From the NCBI GenBank assembly GCA_902796875.1, contig CADBQT010000046.1:1-15141 (forward strand): a DNA stretch of 15,141 bases. The letters are read 5' to 3'. Position numbers and translations under genes: made by a program. This DNA is from an uncultured Eubacteriales bacterium (GTDB taxonomy: Bacteria > Bacillota > Clostridia > Peptostreptococcales > Anaerovoracaceae). The notes beneath the pieces are model-generated. The model worked only from the letters and a program-made list of their open reading frames with translations. It did not search any database and was not told the DNA's origin. Of this stretch, positions 5,561-13,107 are shown piece after piece (the stretch's first letter is position 1; each line of letters opens with the position of its first letter).

Positions 5561-6652
5561 ATGAGCAACGAAAGAGCATATAACTTTTCCGCAGGGCCGT
5601 CCATGCTGCCCCTTCCCGTGCTGGAAGACGTGCAGGCGAACCTTCTGAACTACCACGGATGTGGAGAATCGGTGCTGGAAATGAGCCACCGGTCGGCAGA
5701 GTTCAAGGAGATCCTCGCTGACGCGGAGAGCTCCCTCCGTGACATCATGAATATTCCGGACAACTACAAGGTCGTGTTCGTCCAGGGCGGCGGCACGGTG
5801 CAGTTCGCCATGGTTCCCCTGAACCTGGCGGTCAAGTCCGGCAAGATCGATTTTGTGGTCAGCGGCTCCTGGGCCAAGAAGGCCTATCAGGAAGCGGTAA
5901 AGATGGGCTTCGACGCCAAGGTGATCGCCTCCTCCGAGGACGACGTGTTCACCTGGATCCCCAAGATCACCAAGGATGACATCCGACCCGACGCGGACTA
6001 CGTCCACATCTGCTTCAACAACACCATCTACGGGACCCACTTCCCCTACATTCCGGACACGGGAGACATCCCCCTGGTCGCGGACATGTCCTCCTGCATC
6101 CTTTCGGAGGAGATCGACGTCACCAAGTTCGGCGTCATCTGGGCGGGCGTCCAGAAGAACGTGGCTCCGGCGGGAATCGCCATCGCCATCATCCGTGAGG
6201 ATCTGGTGGGCAACGCTCCGGCGGACATCCCCACCTATCTGGATTACAAGGTCCACGTGGAGAAAGACTCGGCCTACAACACGCCCAACTGCTTCTCCAT
6301 CTACGTATCCGGCGAGGTCTTCAAGTACATCAAGAGCATCGGCGGCATCGCGGAGATGAACAGAAGAGACGTTGCAAAGGCAAAGAAACTCTACGACTTC
6401 ATCGACGCCAGCGACTACTACCGCTGCCCGGTCCGTGAGGAAGATCGTTCCCTGATGAACGTGGTCTTCGTCATCGGTGACAAGGATGCGGAGAAGAAGT
6501 TCGTCGCAGAGGCCAAGGCGGAAGGACTGCACAACCTGGGCGGCCACCGGACGGTAGGCGGCATGCGGGCCAGCATCTACAACGCCATGCCCGAGGAAGG
6601 CGTGGATGCCCTCATCGAATTCATGAAGAAGTTCGAGGCGGAGAACAAATAA
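5561..6652 (+). CDS. serC: Phosphoserine aminotransferase
   Basis: Second step of serine synthesis: PLP-dependent transfer of an amino group from glutamate to 3-phosphohydroxypyruvate. The 363-residue length is normal. It opens with the family signature YNFSAGPSMLP. The phosphate-contacting GGGT is at 76-79, W104 is in the PLP-stacking position, and K199 in WAGVQKN is the Schiff-base lysine. NNTIYGT (153-159) and the C-terminal GGHRTVGGMRASIYNA are typical. The ribosome binding site GGAGG (5550-5554) is 6 nt before the ATG. It is head-to-head with serA, so the pair may be co-controlled through the repeats between them. The D,D-carboxypeptidase gene starts 25 bp after its stop, suggesting co-transcription. 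Confidence 0.97.
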   Translation: MSNERAYNFSAGPSMLPLPVLEDVQANLLNYHGCGESVLEMSHRSAEFKEILADAESSLRDIMNIPDNYKVVFVQGGGTVQFAMVPLNLAVKSGKIDFVVSGSWAKKAYQEAVKMGFDAKVIASSEDDVFTWIPKITKDDIRPDADYVHICFNNTIYGTHFPYIPDTGDIPLVADMSSCILSEEIDVTKFGVIWAGVQKNVAPAGIAIAIIREDLVGNAPADIPTYLDYKVHVEKDSAYNTPNCFSIYVSGEVFKYIKSIGGIAEMNRRDVAKAKKLYDFIDASDYYRCPVREEDRSLMNVVFVIGDKDAEKKFVAEAKAEGLHNLGGHRTVGGMRASIYNAMPEEGVDALIEFMKKFEAENK

Positions 6653-6677
6653 TCATTAACGACAGGATCGAGGGATA

Positions 6678-8357
6678 ATGAGAAAAGCACACGGTTTATC
6701 CGGTATCATCGTTTGTGTGACAATTGCGGCGCTGTTCCTGATGGGGACAGTGCCGTCTTTTGGCGCGGAAAAGGAGATCTATCCCACCATCGATCCCACC
6801 TCGGAAGACGCCCCCAAGATCAACGCCAGGTCCGCCATCGTCATCGAATCCGGCAGCGGAACGGTGGTCTATGAGAAGAACGCGGACGTGGTGAGGGAGC
6901 CGGCCAGCGTGACCAAGATCCTGAACTGTCTGGTGGTCCTGGAGACTTTGGACATGGATCAGGAGGTGACCGTCCCCAAGGGGATCGACCTCACCGGCAG
7001 CATCATCGGCCTCATGAAGGGGGAGAAGTTCACCGTGGAGCAGCTGGTCTACGGCATGATGCTGGAGTCGGGCAATGACGCGGCCCAGATGCTGGCCATC
7101 ACCGCAGGCGGCACCGAAGAAGAGTTCTGCGAGATGATGAATGAACGCGCAAAGGCATGCGGGACCGAGCATACCGACTTCAGGAACCCCAACGGGCTCA
7201 ACGATGACCCGGACAAACTGAACAAGACCACCGCATCCGACCTGGCCCTCATCGCCGCGGAAGCCATGCGCAACGAGACCTTCCGGGAAGTGGTGTCCAC
7301 GAAGAAATACACCATTCCGGCGACCAGTAAGACTCCCGTAAGGAAACTGAAAAACACCAACCTCTGCCTTTGGGAAAACACCAAGATCGCCCTGGAGGAC
7401 GGGACGGAGATAGACCTGGGCTACGAGGGCTGCAACGGGATCAAGACCGGCTTCACCACCACGGCGGGAAGCTGCTATGCCGGATCCGCCAAACGGGATG
7501 ACATGGAATACATCGTCATCATCCTGGATGCCGACGACGATACGACCCGGTTCACCGACGCCATCAAACTCTGGGACTATGCCTTCGATCATTTCCAGAG
7601 GGAAGTGATCGTTTCCGCAGGTCGCGTGATCGGCGCCCAGGGCGTGAAGAAGGGCAGCGTGCGAAAGGTGGACATCGCCCCGAAACGGGACCTGACCATC
7701 ATGATGCCCAAGGACGAGGAACTGCTCGAGGGGATCACCACGGAGATCGTGCTGGATAAGACCAAGGTGGAGGCTCCCGTGGAAGAGGGGACTGCCGTGG
7801 GTAAAGTTTACGCCTACGACAGTTCGTTCCGGCCCATCGGCGTCCAGACCCTATATACGACGGCAAGCGTCGCCGAGGGCGGGCCCCTGTCGGTCATCGG
7901 CATCGCGGACAACGAGGCCCCCTGGGTCATCGGCGGGGCGGCGGTGCTTTTGCTGCTCATCATCCTGGGCGCGATCAAAGGCAGACGTGGCCGCAAAAAA
8001 GACCGCAAAGGTCAGCAGGAAGACATGCGCACGGAGCTGGTCAAGATGCGTTCCGCCGGCGTGGGGATGACCCCGGCGGAGTGGAGCGAAGTGACGGGAG
8101 AACCGGCGGATGTGCCTATTCCTCAGGGACCTGCCCGGCTGACGGAAGAAGAATACGAAGCCATCAATGCGCCGGAGATCACCCGGTCCGAGAAGCTGCC
8201 GGCGGGAAAACCGGTCGCTCCGAAGACCCCTGCGCCTCCCGATCCCAATCAGCCGAGACGCCACGGCAGGATGACGGCTCAGGAGCTGGAGGATCTGCTG
8301 GCGGGCAGGATCGTCCAGCGCAAAGACGATCCGGATGATCCCCTGGACAGGAATTGA
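6678..8357 (+). CDS. dacF: D-alanyl-D-alanine carboxypeptidase (DacF/PBP5 family) with a long cytoplasmic tail
   Basis: Serine peptidase (family S11) that removes the terminal D-Ala from peptidoglycan pentapeptides outside the membrane. An N-terminal signal sequence (about 1-30, hydrophobic 9-25) precedes the catalytic domain with S77-V-T-K80, S131-G-N133 and K256-T-G258, all intact. A PBP5 C-terminal beta domain covers about 305-395. A single membrane helix (about 413-433), followed by a basic cluster (GRRGRKKDRK), anchors the protein with a ~120-residue Pro- and charge-rich cytoplasmic tail. Most relatives are ~400-450 residues and end at or near the anchor, so the tail (559 residues in total) is unusual. 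The ribosome binding site GAGGG is close to the ATG. It follows serC by 25 bp and precedes uvrC by 9 bp. Confidence 0.92.
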   Translation: MRKAHGLSGIIVCVTIAALFLMGTVPSFGAEKEIYPTIDPTSEDAPKINARSAIVIESGSGTVVYEKNADVVREPASVTKILNCLVVLETLDMDQEVTVPKGIDLTGSIIGLMKGEKFTVEQLVYGMMLESGNDAAQMLAITAGGTEEEFCEMMNERAKACGTEHTDFRNPNGLNDDPDKLNKTTASDLALIAAEAMRNETFREVVSTKKYTIPATSKTPVRKLKNTNLCLWENTKIALEDGTEIDLGYEGCNGIKTGFTTTAGSCYAGSAKRDDMEYIVIILDADDDTTRFTDAIKLWDYAFDHFQREVIVSAGRVIGAQGVKKGSVRKVDIAPKRDLTIMMPKDEELLEGITTEIVLDKTKVEAPVEEGTAVGKVYAYDSSFRPIGVQTLYTTASVAEGGPLSVIGIADNEAPWVIGGAAVLLLLIILGAIKGRRGRKKDRKGQQEDMRTELVKMRSAGVGMTPAEWSEVTGEPADVPIPQGPARLTEEEYEAINAPEITRSEKLPAGKPVAPKTPAPPDPNQPRRHGRMTAQELEDLLAGRIVQRKDDPDDPLDRN

Positions 8358-8366
8358 GGAAAGCTC

Positions 8367-10394
8367 ATGTTTGATATCCGGGAAAACCTGAAAAAGCTTC
8401 CCGACTGTCCCGGTGTATACCTTCACAAAGACAGACTGGGAAACGTGATCTATGTGGGTAAGGCCATCTCTTTGAGAAACCGGGTCCGCCAGTATTTCCA
8501 GTCCTCCCGGAATCTGGACCCGAAAGTCCGGAGCATGGTGGATCAGATCGCTGAGTTCGAGTACATCAAAGCCGGGAGCGAGGTGGAAGCCCTCATCCTG
8601 GAGTGCAATCTCATCAAGAAATATCGTCCCAAGTACAACATCCTTCTTCGGGACGACAAGACCTACCCCTACATCAAAGTCACCAAGGAAGAATGGCCCC
8701 GCGTCGTCAAGACCCGTAACGTGGATCGGGATGACGGGCGGTATTTCGGTCCCTACAGCGATGCCGGCGCGGTGAACCGGATCGTGGATCTTCTGAACAA
8801 CAGCTTTGCCCTGAAGCGGTGCTCAGCCACCGCTTTTCCTGCAGGCTTTCGTCCCTGCCTGAACTACCACATCCGCCAATGCCGTGGGATCTGCGCCGGT
8901 GAAGCGGATCGGCGGGAGTACGACGAGGCCGTGGAGGGCGCGGTAGAGTTTCTTTCCGGCCGGAGCAAAAGGCTGCAGACCGAACTGAAGCGGAAGATGC
9001 AGGCCGCCGCCGAGGCCATGAACTACGAGGAAGCGGCGGTGTACCGGGACTATCTGGCTGCGGCGGAAGCCCTGGCGGAGACCCAGCGTGTGGTCATGCA
9101 CCGGGGGGAGGAAGCGGACGTTTTGATCCCCGTCCGGGGAGAAGAGGATGTTTATATGGCCGTGTTCTTCGTCCGGGAAGGCAAGCTGGTGGGCCGGGAG
9201 ACCTTCGAGATGGAGATGCCCGATGGCGAAGATGCTGACGGGCCGCTGATCTCCGCTTTCGTGAACCAGCACTACAGCCGCCTGCCGGAGATGCCCAAGG
9301 AGATCCTCCTGCCCTGTGATCTGGAGGACGGAGAGGCGTTGGAAGCATTTCTGTCCGAGCGGGCAGGCCGCCGGGTCCGGATCCACTGCCCCCAGAGAGG
9401 GGAGAAGCGGGCCCTGGTGGAGATGGCCACCCGGGACGCCTCGGAAATGATGCGGACCGTGGACGAACGGGCCCGTTCCGCCCGCCAGAGAAGAGAAGAT
9501 CTGGGCCGGGAGATCTATTCCGTCCTTGCCGCCATGGGCCAGACTCCGGCGGACAGCCTGGATCCGGAGACGGGAAAGGCGGGATACGACGGCCGGGAAT
9601 TCCGGACGGAAGCCTACGACATTTCCCATACCAACGGTGTGGACACGGTGGGAGCCATGGTGGCGTTCCAGGGGCTCAAACCGGACAAGAAGAGCTATCG
9701 GAAGTTCAGGATCCGCTACGCCGGAGGCCAGGACGACTACGCCGCCATGGAGGAGGTCCTTTCCCGCAGGTTCACCCGGATGTTCCAGGGAGACGAATCC
9801 TTTGCGGTCCTGCCGGACATCATCTTTATGGACGGAGGCAAAGGTCACGTGACCACGGCTCTTAAGGTGATCGATGCGGCCCAGCTGCCCATCCCGGTGG
9901 TGGGCATGGTCAAGGACGACCGGCACCGGACCCGGGCGCTGATTTTCCGCCGGGAGCACGAGGGCGCGGGCCCGCGGGAGCACGAAGCGACGGATGCCCG
10001 GGAGCACGAGGAATTTCTGGAGATCCCTCTGGCGGACAAGCCCCTCCTGTTCAGTTACATCGGCCGGATCCAGGAGGAGGTCCACCGGTTCGCCATCGAC
10101 TATCACAGAAAACTCCGGGGCAAGCACGCCAAAGGATCCGTTTTGGACGAGATCCCGGGCATCGGCCCTACCCGGAGGAACGCCCTTTTGAATCAGTTCA
10201 AGAGTGTGGAGGAGATCCGGCGGATCGCCCTGTCGGAGGACGGGGAGGAGCAGCTTGCCGCCGCGGACCATATGGACGCCCGGGCCGCCGGCAGCGTCTG
10301 CCGGTGGTTTCAGAGCCAGGCGGCAGGGCCGCCGGAGGGCGGACCGGCGGAGCCGGCCGGTGAGGCGGGTATTGATTCTCCCGGGGAGAAATGA
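8367..10394 (+). CDS. uvrC: Excinuclease ABC subunit C
   Basis: Makes both incisions beside bulky DNA lesions after UvrAB loading. The protein is 675 residues. The GIY-YIG domain at the N-terminus (PGVYLHKD... VIYVGKA) makes the 3' cut. A four-cysteine cluster (C152, C164, C172, C176) matches the known [4Fe-4S] ligands. The UVR motif for UvrB contact is around 207-240. The RNase H-like half for the 5' cut has D418 (YDISHTNG), D489 (FMDGGKGH) and H573 (HRFAIDYH). A helix-hairpin-helix follows at 597-612. Oddity: between ALIF and EIPL an eight-residue unit beginning REHE occurs three times (529-552), an insertion I do not recall in the family. The tail after 652 is Pro/Gly-rich. The start has GAGGAAAG upstream. 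Confidence 0.96.
   Translation: MFDIRENLKKLPDCPGVYLHKDRLGNVIYVGKAISLRNRVRQYFQSSRNLDPKVRSMVDQIAEFEYIKAGSEVEALILECNLIKKYRPKYNILLRDDKTYPYIKVTKEEWPRVVKTRNVDRDDGRYFGPYSDAGAVNRIVDLLNNSFALKRCSATAFPAGFRPCLNYHIRQCRGICAGEADRREYDEAVEGAVEFLSGRSKRLQTELKRKMQAAAEAMNYEEAAVYRDYLAAAEALAETQRVVMHRGEEADVLIPVRGEEDVYMAVFFVREGKLVGRETFEMEMPDGEDADGPLISAFVNQHYSRLPEMPKEILLPCDLEDGEALEAFLSERAGRRVRIHCPQRGEKRALVEMATRDASEMMRTVDERARSARQRREDLGREIYSVLAAMGQTPADSLDPETGKAGYDGREFRTEAYDISHTNGVDTVGAMVAFQGLKPDKKSYRKFRIRYAGGQDDYAAMEEVLSRRFTRMFQGDESFAVLPDIIFMDGGKGHVTTALKVIDAAQLPIPVVGMVKDDRHRTRALIFRREHEGAGPREHEATDAREHEEFLEIPLADKPLLFSYIGRIQEEVHRFAIDYHRKLRGKHAKGSVLDEIPGIGPTRRNALLNQFKSVEEIRRIALSEDGEEQLAAADHMDARAAGSVCRWFQSQAAGPPEGGPAEPAGEAGIDSPGEK
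9951..10022 (+). repeat. Three-copy 24-bp in-frame tandem repeat inside uvrC
   Basis: CGGGAGCACGA recurs at 9951, 9975 and 9999, exactly 24 bp apart, encoding REHE at residues 529, 537 and 545. The first 11 bases are invariant and the remaining 13 differ between copies, so this is an old or drifting expansion. Confidence 0.85.
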
Positions 10395-10400
10395 TATAGT
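10372..10400 (+). promoter_or_regulatory. Promoter inside the 3' end of uvrC for the DUF1292 gene
   Basis: TTGATT (10372-10377) and TATAGT (10395-10400) are exactly 17 bp apart, and TGA before the -10 makes it an extended -10. It would give the small downstream gene a separate transcript with a short leader of about 20 nt. Confidence 0.7.
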
Positions 10401-10428
10401 ACAGAAAAACAACAGGAGGTCTGTAACA

Positions 10429-10713
10429 ATGGCAGAAAAATACGGATACGCGGAAGAAGACATCATCACCCTGGAATTCGATGACGAGACGGAAGAGGAA
10501 TGCGGGATCCTCGGTGTGTTCGAAGCGAAGGGCAAGGAATACATCGCGCTGAATCCTCTGGGAACGGAAGACGTCTACCTCTATCGCTACAAAGAAGACG
10601 GCGACGACTTCCACATGGAAGACATCGCCGATGAAAACGAGTTTAACGATGTGATCAAGGAATTCGAGGGCCTCATGGTCGTAGAGGATGAGGAACCCGA
10701 AAACGAGAACTGA
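10429..10713 (+). CDS. DUF1292 (YrzB-like) small acidic protein
   Basis: 94 residues, highly acidic. The core ITLEFDDETEEECGILGVFEAKGKEYIAL...YLYRYKED matches the DUF1292 pattern known from Bacillota (B. subtilis YrzB); no biochemical function is established. It has no signal peptide or membrane segment. The ATG at 10429 is chosen because AGGAGG (10414-10419) lies 9 nt upstream; the longer open frame to 10204 overlaps uvrC. It lies 34 bp after uvrC and has its own likely promoter. Its stop is only 3 bp from the stop of the opposing dapB. Confidence 0.82.
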   Translation: MAEKYGYAEEDIITLEFDDETEEECGILGVFEAKGKEYIALNPLGTEDVYLYRYKEDGDDFHMEDIADENEFNDVIKEFEGLMVVEDEEPENEN

Positions 10714-10716
10714 GGA

Positions 10717-11460
10717 TCATCCGAAGAGCAGGTCATCCATGGTGTAGAAGCCGGGCTCCCGAAGGAGCAGTTTCCTTCCGGCGGCGATGGCTCCGTCCAC
10801 CAGGATCTGACGGCTGCCCATTTTGTGGGTGATCTCGAAGACCTCGTCATTTCCGAAGAAATCGACCTTGTGCTCCCCGACGACAGTACCGCCGCGGAGG
10901 GCATGGACGCCGATTTCTTTTTTTGTGCGCTCACCGCAGTTTCCCTCACGTCCGAAGACCAGGGCGCATTCCCCTTCCGGATCGATGGCCTGGATCAGCG
11001 TCTTGGCCGTGCCGCTGGGGGCGTCCACCTTCCGGTTGTGATGGGTCTCGGACACCTCCACATCCCATCCGGCCAGCACCGGGGAGATCTCCTCCAGGAT
11101 GTGGCGGAACAGGTTGATCCCGAAGGAGTAGTTGGAACTCCAGATCACCGGGACCAGCTCTCCCACCGCCTGCAGATCGTCCATCTGGGCCACGGTCATG
11201 TTGGTGGTCCCGGAAAGAAGTGGGGTCTTGGTGCGGGTGGCATAGGCGATCAGTTCGTCCGTCAGGGACGGATTGCTGAAATCCATGATCAGATCGGCGC
11301 ATTTATCCATCCCGGCAAGGGAGGTGCTATCGATGATACCGGCGGCATCGTTTTTCTCCAGATCGACCCGGGCCGTCACCTCGTCTCCCTGCCCGGAGGC
11401 CGCAAGGGTCTCCTCGATCAGCTGGCCCATCCGGCCGTAGCCGGCGATCATTACTTTCAT
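10717..11460 (-). CDS. dapB: 4-hydroxy-tetrahydrodipicolinate reductase
   Basis: Reduces the DapA product to tetrahydrodipicolinate with NAD(P)H, in lysine and diaminopimelate synthesis. The protein is 247 residues. The N-terminal dinucleotide-binding GYGRMG is at 7-12. The DapB signature ETHHNRKVDAPSGTA (138-152) carries the catalytic H140 and K144. The usual GTTG loop reads GTTN (84-87). The start MKVMIAGYGRMG has AAGGAAAG upstream; a longer frame to 11763 only reads antisense through dapA. It lies 41 bp behind dapA and is probably co-transcribed from the dapA promoter. No terminator is visible between its stop and the opposing DUF1292 gene. Confidence 0.96.
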   Translation of the reverse strand: MKVMIAGYGRMGQLIEETLAASGQGDEVTARVDLEKNDAAGIIDSTSLAGMDKCADLIMDFSNPSLTDELIAYATRTKTPLLSGTTNMTVAQMDDLQAVGELVPVIWSSNYSFGINLFRHILEEISPVLAGWDVEVSETHHNRKVDAPSGTAKTLIQAIDPEGECALVFGREGNCGERTKKEIGVHALRGGTVVGEHKVDFFGNDEVFEITHKMGSRQILVDGAIAAGRKLLLREPGFYTMDDLLFG

Positions 11461-11501
11461 ATCGGTCTTTCCTTTCTTCGCTTCTTCATCGGGTCCGGCC
11501 C

Positions 11502-12395
11502 TTACAGCAGGCCCATCTTCTCCATCTCCGCCTTCAGCACGGCCCGGTTCTTTTCTTCCATCTCGCAGAGGGGAAGCCGGAATCCGCCTACGCCCATGCC
11601 CGCCATGTTCATGGCTTCTTTGATGGGAATGGGGTTGACCTCGATGAAGAAGTCGTTGATCAGGGGCAGGTACTCCAGCTGAGTGGCTGTTGCCTTTGCG
11701 GTGCGCCCCTCCAGGTAATCCCAGGTCATCTCGTGGACCTTCTCCGGCATCAGGTTGGCCCATACGGAGATGGTGCCGCTGCCGCCCAGAGACATGATGG
11801 GGATGGTGATGTCGTCGTTGCCGCTCCAGATGTGGAACTCGTGGTCTTCCGTTGCCTTTGCCAGCCTGGCCACATAACTCATGTCACCGGAAGCCTCCTT
11901 GCAGCCGACGATGTTGTCCTTTTTCGCCAGCTCGCCCATCACGTCGATGGGGAACCCGATGCCCGTCCGGCCCGGGATGTTGTAGATGATCACCGGGATG
12001 TCCACGGAATCGGCCACGTCGTAGATGTGGTGATAGAGGCCGGCCTTGTTGGCTTTGTTGTAGTAGGGGGAGATGCAGAGCAGGGCATCGGCGCCCGCCT
12101 TGGTGAACCGCTCCGCCTTCTCGAAGGATGTGCGGGTGTCGTTGGACCCGGCGTTTACGATGAGGGGGATCCGGCCTTTGCAGACCTCCACCGACCGCTT
12201 GACGATCTCGAAATCCTCCTCCCAGGTGAAGGTGGGGGATTCGCTGGTGGTGCCCAGGATCAGGATGCCGTCCGTCTTCCCGGCGATGTGGAACTCAAGC
12301 AGTTCCTCCAGCTTGTCGAAGTTGATGCTCCCGTCTTCATGAAACGGTGTGATGAGAGCTACGATGGAGCCCCTGACGTCGAATCTGTCTGCCAT
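11502..12395 (-). CDS. dapA: 4-hydroxy-tetrahydrodipicolinate synthase
   Basis: Condenses pyruvate with aspartate semialdehyde, the first committed step towards diaminopimelate and lysine. The protein is 297 residues. K166 in VGCKEASGD forms the Schiff base with pyruvate, Y138 (IIYNIPGRTG) is the catalytic tyrosine, and R143 binds the substrate carboxylate. The T49-T50 pair sits in GTTSESP, where the family more often has GTTGE, and SPYYNK (109-114) supplies the tyrosine from the neighbouring subunit. EVNPIPIKEAMN near the C-terminus is typical. There are weak Shine-Dalgarno bases (AAAGGA) upstream. It is first gene of a dapA-dapB operon, divergent from greA-lysS. The leader is only about 70 nt, too short for a lysine riboswitch. 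Confidence 0.96.
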   Translation of the reverse strand: MADRFDVRGSIVALITPFHEDGSINFDKLEELLEFHIAGKTDGILILGTTSESPTFTWEEDFEIVKRSVEVCKGRIPLIVNAGSNDTRTSFEKAERFTKAGADALLCISPYYNKANKAGLYHHIYDVADSVDIPVIIYNIPGRTGIGFPIDVMGELAKKDNIVGCKEASGDMSYVARLAKATEDHEFHIWSGNDDITIPIMSLGGSGTISVWANLMPEKVHEMTWDYLEGRTAKATATQLEYLPLINDFFIEVNPIPIKEAMNMAGMGVGGFRLPLCEMEEKNRAVLKAEMEKMGLL

Positions 12396-12451
12396 GATCT
12401 TACCATCCTTTCACTTTCATAATATGCGGCCCCTCCGGATCATTTCGGGCG

Positions 12452-12478
12452 ACCCTTCAGGGTAAATCCATTATACCA
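12452..12478 (-). promoter_or_regulatory. dapA promoter (extended -10) with a start-site inverted repeat
   Basis: On the minus strand TGG-TATAAT (-10 at 12470-12475, TGG at 12476-12478) is a consensus extended -10. No good -35 is visible; a G5/C5 inverted repeat (12487-12503) lies there instead. A perfect inverted repeat ACCCT-TC-AGGGT (12452-12463) begins at about the predicted transcription start and could be an operator. Confidence 0.65.
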
Positions 12479-12510
12479 AAGGGCATGGGGGATATCTACC
12501 CCCGGAATCG

Positions 12511-12539
12511 TTGACAATCCGGGCTGATTCGCATATAAT
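12511..12539 (+). promoter_or_regulatory. Perfect consensus sigma-70/sigma-A promoter for greA-lysS
   Basis: TTGACA (12511-12516), 17 bp, TATAAT (12534-12539): all twelve bases match the consensus at the ideal spacing. The start near 12546 leaves a leader of about 43 nt before the greA ATG. Confidence 0.9.
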
Positions 12540-12588
12540 TATCATTCGTATCAGAGAATCCCCAATCTGGGAAAAGGAGCAGGTTATT

Positions 12589-13074
12589 ATGGTAAATATG
12601 GTCAATGAAGAAGTCATCATGACACAGGAAGGCTACGATAAGATCGACGCCGAACTGAAGGAACTGGTATCGGTCAAACGTCCCGAGATCTCCGACAGGA
12701 TCCGGGAAGCCCTCTCCTACGGAGACATTTCCGAGAACGCGGAATACGACGCCGCGAAGAACGAGCAGGCGGAAAACGAAGACCGGATCAGAGATCTGGA
12801 GAACATGCTCCGCAAGGCGAAGATCGTTCAGGAAGAGGACGTGAAGGGCGATGTGGTCGGCATCGGTCTGGACGTCAAGGTCAAGAACACGGACACCAAG
12901 GAAGAGACTACGTTCAGCATCGTGGGCGCTACGGAATCGGATCCCTTCAACGGGAAGATCACCACGGATTCTGCCGTCGGCAAGGCCCTGGTCGGCTGCA
13001 AAGCCGGTGACACGGTCCAGGTAGAGATCCCCGACGGGGTCGTCAACTACAAGATCATGAAGATCATCAAGTAG
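12589..13074 (+). CDS. greA: Transcription elongation factor GreA
   Basis: Rescues backtracked RNA polymerase by stimulating cleavage of the nascent RNA 3' end through the secondary channel. The protein is 161 residues, normal length. The N-terminal coiled coil (about 11-85) carries the tip motif GDISENAEYDAAKNEQ with the conserved acidic D and E that coordinate the active-site Mg. The C-terminal FKBP-like domain ends VNYKIMKIIK. The start at 12589 is supported by AAAAGGAG (12572-12579) with a 9-nt gap; the frame is open further upstream, but that overlaps the promoter. It is followed 33 bp later by lysS and probably co-transcribed from the consensus promoter. A greA-lysS pair is common in Bacillota, usually with the class II enzyme. 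Confidence 0.96.
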   Translation: MVNMVNEEVIMTQEGYDKIDAELKELVSVKRPEISDRIREALSYGDISENAEYDAAKNEQAENEDRIRDLENMLRKAKIVQEEDVKGDVVGIGLDVKVKNTDTKEETTFSIVGATESDPFNGKITTDSAVGKALVGCKAGDTVQVEIPDGVVNYKIMKIIK

Positions 13075-13107
13075 GGCGAGCATTGGAAGAAGCACAGGAG
13101 GAAGCAG

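Noticed and set aside
5261..6547. An open frame runs on the minus strand from 6547 continuously into serA, giving an apparent 809-residue protein.
   Set aside because: The first ~429 codons are exactly antisense to serC and the divergent promoter region; their composition is that of a GC-rich shadow frame. SerA has its own start and ribosome binding site at 5260.
10204..10428. Longer N-terminus for the DUF1292 protein.
   Set aside because: It overlaps uvrC in another frame and is Arg/Pro-rich, a GC-rich shadow; AGGAGG fits the ATG at 10429.
8823..10544. A 573-codon open frame on the minus strand opposite uvrC.
   Set aside because: It is antisense to uvrC, which has complete motifs; no recognisable domain or ribosome binding site.
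12396..12470. Lysine riboswitch upstream of dapA, or T-box upstream of lysS.
   Set aside because: The dapA leader is about 70 nt and the greA-lysS gap is 33 nt; neither can hold an L-box or T-box.
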